64,000 bases of DNA, taken from assembly GCA_958450365.1 (NCBI GenBank), contig CAUEEP010000883.1, positions 45,001-109,000 of the forward strand, written 5' to 3'. This DNA is from Mesorhabditis belari. Taxonomy: Eukaryota; Nematoda; Chromadorea; Rhabditida; Rhabditidae. The notes below the pieces were generated by a model. That model worked only from the letters and a program-made list of their open reading frames with translations. It did no database searches and was not told the origin of the DNA. The position numbers and the translations under genes are program-made. Of the stretch, positions 11,201 to 23,200 are shown one piece after another. Within the stretch, counting starts at the first letter, position 1. Every line of letters starts with the position of its first letter.

Positions 11201-14200
11201 CGGAGCAGATGTGAATGAGAGGGGAATTTGAGGAGAAAGACTGTGTGGCACGCAATTCCATTGCCCACCATTTTCCTGAGGTTTTTTTTTCTATTTTAGG
11301 CTGGTTTTTCCCAACAAAATCCACCTGGTAAATGGTGGAAATCATTTGAAAACAAAATTTTTGTGAAAAGTCGCTAAATAAAAAGATAAGTTTCAAAATA
11401 GACAAAAAATAGAAAAATAGATAGAGAGATCTAGAATTCATAAATTAGATTGTAAAACTTGAAAATGAGCTTTTAAAACGTTTTTTAAATCAAAAAATGG
11501 TCAGAATGATCAAAAAATACTCAAAAATGGTCAGAAAAAGATGATCAAAAACTCAGTGTTTCAAGTTTAAAGTAGTTCAATAGACGGGTTTCTTTTTAAT
11601 GATCTCAAGGTAAAAAATAATTTTAAAATATAAAAATCTATCAATACTGAGAATAATTTAGTTCATTTTGAATGCCTGACGACTTTAATTTGAAAGAATT
11701 TGATAGTTTAGAGTTGCAAAAGCTAGTTGATAAAACAGATTCCAAACGTAGTCAAAAATTATTCTGAAAGCCTCTTAAACACATTTTAAATAAATCTTTT
11801 GCATATTAGCTCAAAGCACGACCTCGTTTTGCCAATGGCAAAGGAGGCCGAGCGCGTATAAAAGGTCAATCGCCACGCCCCTTTTACCATTGACAATCCA
11901 ACTTTAAGCTCAAATCTCTTGGTATTGGGTGGTCCAATTGAAATAGTTTTTATACCAATCGATAGAGAAAGTCTTGGCGCATCCAATGATACCAAGAACA
12001 TTTAAATTCGACAGCCCAACATCGAGATATTCGAGCTCAAAGTTAGATTGCGAATGGCGAACGGGGCAGAGCGACGGACCTTTTATACGCGCCCGGCCCC
12101 TTTTCCCATCAGCAACCTGACTTTGAGCTCAAATGTCTTTGTGTTGGGCTGTTTAATTTCAATAGTTTTTATATCAATCGATAGAGAAAGACTTGGCACA
12201 TCCAATGATACCAAGAGCATTTAAATTGAATAGCCCAACATCGAGGATATTCGAGCTTAAATTTGGATTGGCGAATGGCGAACGGGGCGCGGCGCCTATC
12301 AAATGTCCGATAACCCCAATTTTTGCTTAGACGCATTGTAATTTCTTTTCCGAGGCCAGAGACTCCTAATATTCAACTCACCAACCCAATAGATCGATGT
12401 TCTGTGGTTCAATTTCCCCCTACAATCATAGTATTTTCAAATCAATTTTGTTCAATTTCAAACATACTCCGGGGTCAAATTGCGCAAATTTTAACTCAAA
12501 TTTATCATTTTCTTTTTCCTTTCTACAATACTCTTCCTTCTTTGTGGCAGTGATTGCTTGACCTCCACAAAACACGGATCGGCACACGCCAATTGTTTGC
12601 CAATGGGGATCATAAAATAAAGGCCTTTAGTTGATAAGAGGGCAATCACTGTCCCAATATGGCTACTTGTTGTCGTCAATCTTAAAGATCAAACGAGTGC
12701 CAAGTTACATTGAAAAATCGAGAGCAAATCATCATTTTAAGCGTGATTTTCTCATTAGTTTCGCATAATTTTTCAATTTTGCTAGCTTAGCTAAAATTTT
12801 ATTAAATCAACAAACATTAGAGATCTGTCAATGCTTTATTTGAATTTAAATCTCATTTTTTACCTAAGCTCGATTTAACTCTGATTTTTTTTATTTTTAG
12901 TAATTTAGATAAGCTTAGAAACAGTTTATTGGATAAATTTTGAAACATAGTGAAAATCTAAGAGTTTATAGTAAATTTTCAATTGAATACCGTGTTTTCT
13001 CTAATAGTAGTGCACCCCGGCGAGCCGAGTTGGTGATTTTACGGTTTCCAAGCTTTTGCAGAAGCTCAACACTCAAATCCCCCACTAGATCTCATCGTCA
13101 GCTACATTTTCCAACCCTACATCGATAGATTCTGATAAGTGGTCCTCGAGATTTCGAGGAATTTAGGCGACGCTCTGGGTGCATTATCTTTTTTACTTTG
13201 CCAGAAAAAGCTTTGTATTGAAGAAAGTGTCAAAATTACGACTTTGGCTGGAGTTTTGGGTGCTACCACATTTTCCACAAATCCACAAAAACAACTACCG
13301 TATTTTCCCTACCGCCGAGCCGAGTTGGTGACGATTTTACGGCTTCCAAAGTTTTCACAGAAGCTTAACACTCAAATCCCCCCCTAGATCTCATCATCAG
13401 CTACATTTTCCGACCCCACATCGATAGGTTCTGATAAGCGCTTTTCGAGATTTCGAACAATTTAGGCGACGCTCTGGGTGCACTATTATTATTATTAGAG
13501 AAAATACGGTATTTGCTAAAAACTATTGAACTATTGAAGACGAGAAATTTGATAATCGCCTTTTTACTTGAGCTTCTGCTTACTAGTTTAGTATTCGAAA
13601 GTTTTATGGAAAGGATTTCTTTATTTCTTCACATTATTTCTTTAAAGCAAACCATTTTCTATCCAGTGTACTGTTAAAAAAAGTTTGATTCTTGAATTTT
13701 TCAGCTACACTCCAACTGCGTACCATCGGGAATCTAAGCGGCTATGGAGAATGGAAAGATACGCAATTACGAGAAATCAATGAAAACGTTTACCTGAAAG
13801 GATCGACTCGTTTAATTTGCACAAGGTAAATCTTGAAAGTTTTCTGAAAAGCCATCTGAAAACAAATAAGATTTGGTTAAGAAATGACGCTGAAATTTCT
13901 CAATAAAATCAATGCTGGTGTACTTTAAGACTTTACAGTATCTGTTGGCTAAAATCTAGAAGATTATTAGATTAAGATATTATATTTTTTATATTTCCAG
14001 CGGTTTCTACGGTCCCCGATGCAGTCGTCGATGCTTGGAGACGGAAAAATATAAATGCTCGCCCGATGGCATAAAAGTTTGCACTCCCGAATGGACTGGA
14101 GATCAATGTGAAAAGGGTGAGTTTCAAAATGTTTATTTGAACGTTATTTGTTTATTATTTAAACAAAAATTTGAAATTATTAGGCCGATGGGTAAGAATT

Positions 14201-17200
14201 CGATTGATTTCTATTGTCGCTAGTTTTTCGATTGATTTCTAAACTCGTAAATGAAAGGCTGTTGGGTGAAACTGATAAAGTCGAGCACAGAACACTTTCC
14301 CAAGAATAATAGCTTCCTCACTTTCTGTTATTTTGAAATTTCGTAACTTTTCCTATGGCTATTGGTAGTCTGCCACCTAGATATCGTTATGTTGTACGGA
14401 TTTCTTTCTATTCGACATTAGAAATCAAGTGAATATTTCTACAAGAACATAAGGGCTTCTAGTGTTCAGCTAATATTAAAAATGTTTATGTGGAAGGATC
14501 AGCTACACTCAGGAAATGTGCAAACTGGTTTTGTTAAATTCTGGAGATAAATCTTCAAAGAAAAAGGGTCATTCAATAGTCCAGCTGGATGCCAAGTTGC
14601 TCCAAATTCTTCTAACCAATAACAGGCTTTCTTTCCGCGAAATAGCAGAGGAGTTCTGTTCTGATAGAAAAATCCTCGAACAATTGCATAAACTTGGGTT
14701 TAAGTCGTATTAGAGACTTGGATTTCACATTTAACGGGCATAACGGATTTAACGGACACCAAGCAATGTAGCCGTGCTCAAGTGCACCCTTTCCTAATCC
14801 GTTTTCTAAAATATCTCCCCTCTCCCTTTCTACCGTAATCTCGCGAAAGCGCTTTGCTATCTTTTTTTAAGCCCATTGAAAATGATTAGAATCCATTGAA
14901 TAGGAGGAAAAAAAGCACAGAGTCTATTCTTGGCACCTCCAACTGTGAAACACGTGTTTTTTGACCTAAAATTGCCATTGGCTTTTCTGGAATGAATACC
15001 CGGAAATCAAAAGCGGCTTTTCTTTTCCTTTTTTTTCAGATTTCTCACTATAAAAGGATTGAACTGATCATTGAGAAGGGAAGAAATGAAAAGAAAAGAA
15101 AAGAAATGAATGGTTGTCACACTTCTGACATTATCTTATCCCTTTGACTTTACCGATAGATATTTTGACATTGTAGATCCTTTTTTCTAGGGATATGACT
15201 CAAATTTGTAAACCCATTCTTTCTAGTGTACTCAATTTTACATTTTTCTTTTGAAATTGGACATTATTTTGAGAAAAATGAAGAGCTAAGTGCACCAGAA
15301 ATGGTGTGTTTACAAATTTGAGTCATATCCCTAGAAAAAAGTATCAATGTCAAAATATCTATCGGTAAAGTCAAAGGGATAAGAAAGTTTCAAAAGTGTG
15401 GCAGCCATTCATTTCTTTTTTATTTCTTTTCATTTCCCCCTTCTCAATGATCAATTCAATCCTTTTAAAGTGAGAAATCTGAAAAAAAGGAAAAGAAAAG
15501 CCGCTTTTGATTTCCGGGTATTCATTCCAGAAAAGCCAATGGCAATTTTAGGGCAAAAAACACGTGTTTCACAGTTGGAGATGCAAAGGATAGACTCTGT
15601 GCAATAATTCCTTCTATTCAATGGATTCTAATCATTTTCAATAGGCTTAAAAAAGATAGCAAAGCGCTTTCGCGAGATTACGGTAGAAAGGGAGAGGGGA
15701 AATATTTTAGAAAACGGATTAGGAAAGAGTCTTAGGAAAGAGTCTTTCTTTTTATTTCTTTTCATTTCTTCCCTTCTCAATGATCAGTTCAATTCTTTTA
15801 TAGTGAGAAATCTAAAAAGAAAGGTAAAGAAAAGCTGCTTTTGTTTTCCGGGTATTCATTTCAAAAGTTTGATAGTTTCCGTCTATGACCTCGTCTTAGT
15901 AATCGTTTTCAAAGGAATAAGTTCTTTATTTTTAAAAACATAAACACAAAAATGTCTATCGTCTATTTTAGAAAAAAACTGGATTAGCTAGATTGAGTCA
16001 AATTTGAGATTGCTTAAATTGAAACTTCAATTTTTACATCAAAAATCGTTTCAATGATTGTTTTAAATTGAATTCAAATTCGACATTGAGAAGAAGATTA
16101 TATATAGGTTTTTTTCTCAAATCTTTCTTTTCAGCTTTTTGCCCATCTGGCTGCAATAATGGCACGTGTTCTTTGCCGGGGAAATGCCGATGTGATCCGG
16201 GATTTTCTGGGGAGAAATGTGATCAGGTGAGGATTGAAATATACATTTGTATATGATGTGTCCGATTTAGATTGAACTTATCGCGGACGTCCGATTTAGA
16301 TTACAGTCTATATCGGATGTCCGATTTAGATTCAATCTAAATCTTACATAGATTGAACAATAATACGTCTTATATAGATTGAACAATAATATAAACATGC
16401 TTAATATATGTTCTTAAGCCTTTTCTGTAGTTTTCTGCATTTTTCAAAGGTCTGTTACTGTCTTTTTCTGAAAAGAAAACCCAACTATGAAACTATGAAC
16501 TTATCGCGGACGTCCGATATAGACTGTAATCTAAATCGGACGTTCTAAATCGGACACAACATATACATTTTTATACATTGTATACATTGTATTTTAATTT
16601 CTAAAATCTCAAGTACGTTTTAATAATGATATTTAGCTATTCAAGCTATTTAAATTATTAACTGAATACTTTTTTTACTTCAGAATACTGAGTGAGATTT
16701 TGGGATAATGAGATTTTGGAAATGAATGTTTTTTTTGAGAAAGCCACTAGGGCCATTACATTTTAAATCATTAAATTACATTTAAACATTTAAAATCGTA
16801 CGTTAAATCATCACCAATATATTTAAAATGCATAAAATTTAACATTAAAACTTGAGATTTTTTATTTAATCAAGTGCCAGTTTTGCTTGATAAAAAACCA
16901 TCCAAAAAAATCGTATAGCTGCTTGGAAAATTCTTGTTAGAAACATTTAAATTAATCAAAAAAACATTCAACATTTAGTGTAAACCGGTAAGTGGATGTG
17001 CCCATGGGAAATGCGCGAACGGACAGCCGAACACGTGTCAATGCGAAAAGGGATGGAGTGGACCGCTTTGTGATTATGGTAAGGGGAAATGGAAATCGGT
17101 AACACTAGGAAAAGATTGATGCACTTAAAAGATCGATGCACTTAAACTTTCTCAAAAATCTCGATAATTGAAGATAAAAGTAGTTGTAAGACTTTTTTAT

Positions 17201-20200
17201 CCGTGTCTGCGGGGCTGAACCGTGAGAAACAATTGCTTTTTTGCTTTTGGACTTTGTTGCTTTTTGACTTTGACTAAAACCTAGCTTTTTTTCCTCTTAA
17301 ACAATTGGATATTGATTTTGATAAAGGTGAACAGCAGAACAGCTTGAGAAATTGTAAAAATGATTGCCAGAAACGAATTCCCTGTGTTGGAAAGCCGCGC
17401 AATGCAAATTCCCAGCGTAAAATGAAAATCGCACTCATGGCGCAGTGGCTAGCGCCTTCGCCTCTAGAGTGTGTTCCTTTCGAGTGAGTAATTCCTCGAG
17501 TAAAATTTGCAGGAGCAATTTTTACTCGATTAATCGACGTTTTTTCGCCGAGTAATTACCAGTAATCCTCTTTATCTCTTCTCTTTACCCAATCCTCTTT
17601 ACACGTCGAGTAAATTGAATATCTTTACATTGGAAGGGAATTTCCGACCAAATCAGCTAAACGGCTGAGTATCTTTCAAAAGTGTCGTAAATAATGCGGC
17701 GCTCGTCATTTTTGCGTCATTTTTTGCAATAATTTTCGCTAAAAGTACGATAATTTTGCAATAATTAATTACTTACTCGAAAGGAAAACACTCTAGAGGC
17801 GAGCGCGCTATCCACTGCGCCATGAGTGCATTTTAAAAAACGCATTACTCGGGAGGAATACACTCTAGTTTGGATACCCGTGCGGGTCATGGTTGGGCAC
17901 AATTGAAGGGAATTTCCCACCAAATCAGTCAAACAGCTGAATATCTTGAAAAGGAATCGTATATAAGTGGGCGCTCGTGATTTTTACGTCATTTTTTTGC
18001 AAAAATTTTCGCTAAAAGTACGATAATTCCCAAGTGTGCGCTCTAAAAAAGGCATTACTTGCGAGGAATACAATTAAAGAAATACGCTCGCCTCATGCCT
18101 TACATGATCCGGGTTCGACCCCGGCTTGTGTACCTATTTTGACTTTTTGCAAAAATTTTTTTAAAAGGCACAACTACATGGAATTTTATTAGACACGTGT
18201 TTCAGTGTTTTTTTAAAATACTCAAAGGGGATGCGCGTATTGCCCGCACAGACAGACAGAGATTCTTTTTTTAGATATACTAGAGATTAACAACTTTAAG
18301 TTGTTCTTAAAGTTGACTTTCTATTTCTAATAATTTACAAGCACATTGCTTACGCTCAAAAGAAATGAAACGCTTTGTGCTTTGTGCGTTTTGTGACACA
18401 AACTGACACAAACTGACACAAACTGACACAAACTGACACAAACTGACACAAACTGACACAAACTGACACAAACTGACACAAACTGACACAAACTGACACA
18501 AACTGACACAAACTGACACAAACTGACACAAACTGACACAAACTGTGACACAAAGATAGCACAAAGATTAGAGATAACAACACTAACAACACCATCCAAT
18601 TTCCATTTGCTTTTTCATATCACTTAAGTTGAAACATGGTTTTTTGTAAGTGAAAATCGAAAGTTTACAATTTTTTTAAACAATTTAACAACAATTTATA
18701 TTAATTTGAAAGTCAACTTGAGTATTTTAGCTTTTATTTTCGAAAGAAACACATTTTCAGACCTCGAGTACTGTACTAGAAACGAGCCGTGCGAAAACGG
18801 GGGACTCTGCCGGAACGAGGGCCCAAAACAGTTCACTTGTGAGTGTCCGCCCGGATACTCTGGACAAAAGTGAGTATTAAATCATTGATAAACCCAAAAC
18901 AATCTATTTTAACTAGTCAATTCATTGAGTTTGTAAAATTCTAATCATTATGCAAAAATTTTCTAGTTTCAAATTGGTGGGTGTTTAAACTAAGATGCTA
19001 GATTTAATAAAAAAAAAGCCCTTAGAAAACAGTAATACAGTAATTTTGAGTAATTACTAGAGCAATGCTACAGTAATACTAAAGTAATGCTCAGAGTAAT
19101 GCTACAGTAGTTTTGAACCTTTCAAGATTAGTCAACAATTAAATCATTATTAGTTAAGCGCCATTTTTCGAGTCGAACACTTTGAAAATTCACTGGGAAA
19201 CCTGTAAGGATTTTACACCAAAATCAAAGTAAATCAAAGTAATCAAAGTTTAAAAACCATTTCAAAGTTTCAAAAATCAAAATCACTTCTTTATTAATTT
19301 GCTATTAGTTTTCTATTAGTTAGTTCTTTCTTTTGCTTTCAGATGCGAGATCCCAGTCGCAAATCCGTGTCTCGTCGAGGGAATTTGCTCGAATGGTGAG
19401 TGAAATCGGGCTTTCAAAATCGGGCTTTCAAAAGTTCATGGATCTATGAGCCGCTGGGATAAGCTAATTGGGATAAGCCAGTGTAGCTAATTGGTAAAGC
19501 GTTTGTCGGGTAAACGTCTGCTAAACGTCTGGTAAGCGTCTGCTAAAAGAGGAGTCGCGGGTTCAAATCGATCATTCGATAAATCCCATCTCAAACCAAT
19601 AAAATGACTAGTTTGATTCTAACTGTAGCTAACTATCTAATCGCAATTTCGGTAAATCCATTTGCATTCGAATATTTCATGTTTCAAAAGGCATAAGACT
19701 AGAGTAGAATGGGCTCAAATAATAACAGAGTCCCCATCCATTTTTCAACCTTATTGAATCTGACCGAGGTCGAATTGACTTCTGAGCAAACGCATTTATT
19801 TTTGCAAAGTTGAAACTCAATTATTTTTATTTTCAACAAAAGTTTAAACTATTAGTTTAGCTAATTCTTTTTTAATAAAATATATATTTATTTATTTAAT
19901 TTAAATAATTAAATTAAATTAAAATTTCAAATTCGACAATTCCTTTGCAAGTTTTTAAATCCCAATTCAACTCGAAAACTCCAAAGTCGTTGTTCGGCTT
20001 TTTTTTTTCTGAAAGATTTCCTTATATTTGCACAGGTGTCAGCAATTTCAAAGCCAGTTTTCATGTTGTTTTTTTGCGAAAGAAAGGAACCGCCTAATGC
20101 AAAAAGCAATGTTTCAGTCGGGTGCCATATTATTGCCCTTTTCTTGAATGAATGAAAGAAGAGAAATCCCATCAACAAACGAGACACACACACGTGCCCG

Positions 20201-23200
20201 TTGTAAAGGCCATAAAAAGTGAAGGGGATTTCTTTTCGGGCTACAGTAATCGTAATCCTTTTTTCTAGTAGGGTACTGTAAAAAGTTGGATAGTCGGCTG
20301 CATTCTCTGTCGATTGGTACAAAAACTATTTCACAAACAACCCAACACCAAGCTCAAAGTTGAGCTCAAAGTCGGATGAAAGTTGAGCCCAAAGCTCAAA
20401 GATTTCAGCTCAAAGTTGATCTCAAAGCTCAAAGTATTCCTAGCTCAAAATGATTCAGTCAAAAGAGTGAATATCCCGCAGTTCTTCTAGTTTCTAGTTA
20501 ACTGTAAAATGAAGAGCTCTTGGATCACCCTTTAGCCGTCTAGCTGTCTAGCTGTCTAGCTCTAGATACCCATTATTAGCTAGCTGAAGCTCAAGTTGGT
20601 TACAAATTTCAGTTAAACGGTTTTTCGATTAGTTTCAAAATGAGCGCCTACTCTTGTCCAGTTAAACATCTAATTCTTCTAGTCAAAGTCATCTTGACAA
20701 ATCGAGTGATTAAAAAAGAGTTAGATCTAGACTAAATTAAGATTTTCTTTCCAAATCTAGGCTAAATTAAGATTTTGTATTGTTATTTGGTTCTAAATGA
20801 CACAAAAATGCCAAAAATTGACGATTGAAGATTGACGATTGACGCGTGCTGGTTGTAAAAGACTAGGGCCTTGCTGACAATAAGTACCCATTTTGCGATG
20901 AAACCTTTTGTTTCAAGATTCACAATAACATTGCCCAGTTATTCTTTTCAATTCTTAACAGCCCTAAAACCAAAAATCATTAGTGAAAAGAATGAAAGAC
21001 TGTAAAAGGACAATAAAGTTTATAGAATCATTTCTAAAAGAAATGAAGAAATGAAGAAATGAATGAAATTTCTAAAGAAATTCGCTGAAAACTGGGGACA
21101 TTCAAAATGAATATCTACTTAAATTCAAAAATATCCAATTCTTTTACTTTAAAAGCTTTAAAGTTTGATTTTTCTGTAAAATTTTACCAAATGGCACATT
21201 TTACAGTAAAATTTGACTATTAACTCAATTCCATTGTTAATTAATCTCTTCCCAGTTCAATAATCGTTTTATAGCAAGTAAAACTAGCAAATTTCAATTT
21301 AAAGCCGACACTTTGCCGCAATTTTGACAATATTTTGACAATACTTTTGCCCATAACAAAGAGATTCATAAAAGCTCTAAAAAGCAAATGAAATAAACAA
21401 ATTAAGCCTCGAAAAGCAAAAGTAAGCAAAAAAATATCAAAACCTTTAGAAATCTCATTTCAATAACTAAATTGGAATCTTTAAAACATCTTTAAAACTC
21501 CTTTAAAAACAAAAATCCGAAAAATCCAACTTGGACCCGATAAATTTTGAAACATCCTTTTCCTAAATGACTAGAAGTTTGACCAGAAGTCTAAAAATAG
21601 CAGGAAGTTTTCAAAAAAATCAAACTATTTAAAGGTAAATATTTTCAGGTGGAAAGTGCTCATCACCTGCTCCGGGCGCTTATAAATGCGATTGCCCAAA
21701 TGGTTTTTCTGGGGAACACTGCCAAATTGCGAATTTTCAACCAACGATCAACCCGTGCTTGGTAAGGAAAATCATTAAGCCAAATTGTTAAAAGATTTGC
21801 AAAAATTGATAACTATATGGTTTTGTATGGTTCGTCTGGTTTCAAGATTGATTGGCAAAAATTGCTGAGCTATTTGTTGGCTATTTGCTGAGCTATATCC
21901 TAGTTGGGGGGTTTCATTTCAATTTTCGATTCAATTCAATTCAATTCAAAATTTAATTCAATTTCCCAACATTTCATAGCTTTTTTGCACTTTATTCTTA
22001 GCATGATTGAAATTAAATTGATCGTTGATTGACCGATTAAATTGATCGATTAAATTGATCGATTAAACTGATCGATTAGACTGATCGATTAAATTGCTCG
22101 ATTAAATTGATCGATTAAATTGATCGAATTCGAATTAAGCGAAAACCTGATTAAAAAATTTGATTTCCGTTTTACCTTTTGAACTTTGAAACATGCTTTT
22201 TTTGTGTGTAGCTTTTCCCGTGTTAAGATTACGATAAATTTTGATTAAAAGTCTTAGTCACACTTTTCTTTTTGCAGATTTTTTTATTTTAAAAATCAAT
22301 TTCTCAATGAATACTTCTTTTAGAACTTATAGATCTTTTCATATCTTTCTTTTCAGCTGAATCCTTGCCAAAATGGAGCCACGTGTCTGGAAATCGCCGA
22401 AATGGCCAAATGTCGATGCTTGCAGGGATTTTACGGGAGATTTTGTGAATTGGTAAGGAAAACAATCAATACTAAGAATAAAATATCAAGGAAACAATGA
22501 GGAATACCCTATAATACTCTAATAAAACGACCCCCCTAAAGGAGCATCGTGTAGTCTAAGTTTACTCTCAAACAAACGCTCATATCTTGACACCGGTATG
22601 CTTGTTTCTGCGTGCTTTGGTATCAAATTAAAGTAGAGAAAATGGGCGATTTTTTGAGTTATACCACAGTTTTTCAGCTTTACCCAGTGCTTAGAAAAAA
22701 TGATTGAAAAATGATGAAAAATTGGCTTTTTTTTTGCCACAGAAACAAACGTACTGGTGTCAAGAAATGAGCGTTTGTTTGAGAGTAAACTACGCGTAAC
22801 TAAGTAGACTACGCGACGCTCCTATAGGAGGACTTCTATTTTACGTATTTACGGTAGTTACTTTGTTTGAAATCCTTTAATCAACCTTAAGAATTGTCAG
22901 AGTTGAAATTGTCATTTTTTTGCTGAAAAATCCATAAATCTCTTTGTAATCAAATTACTTGAGTAGACCGGACTTGTATTAAAGTAAAGAAATTAATGAA
23001 AAAGAATTTGAAACCGGGAATTGAACTCTTGACCTTCTGCTTACCAGACAGATGCTCTACCATTGAGCTATTGACGCCTTCTTTGCCCAAGAAATAGGAA
23101 AGATAAGGAAGAAGAAAGAAAAGAAAGAAAGAGAGGAAGATAGAAAGGAAGATAGAGAGGAAAATATATTCAAAAAATCATTAGAAAAGCTGATTTCACT

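Noticed and set aside
11088..11441. 117-codon minus-strand frame in ligand intron 4
   Set aside because: Composition is biased toward Phe/Leu/Ile from T-rich sequence; no conserved features.
12491..12679. Minus-strand frame MTTTSSHIGTVIALL... with a possible donor
   Set aside because: It looks like a short exon but no partner exon or homology could be found; it overlaps repeat sequence.
18307..18599. Three overlapping minus-strand frames encoding repeated VCVSLCQFVS
   Set aside because: They are translations of a 10-bp minisatellite; all three frames give the same peptide.
19927..20322. 131-codon minus-strand frame
   Set aside because: It lies in ligand intron 10, overlaps a dispersed repeat at its start, has no recognisable motif or splice signals and uses AT-run codons.
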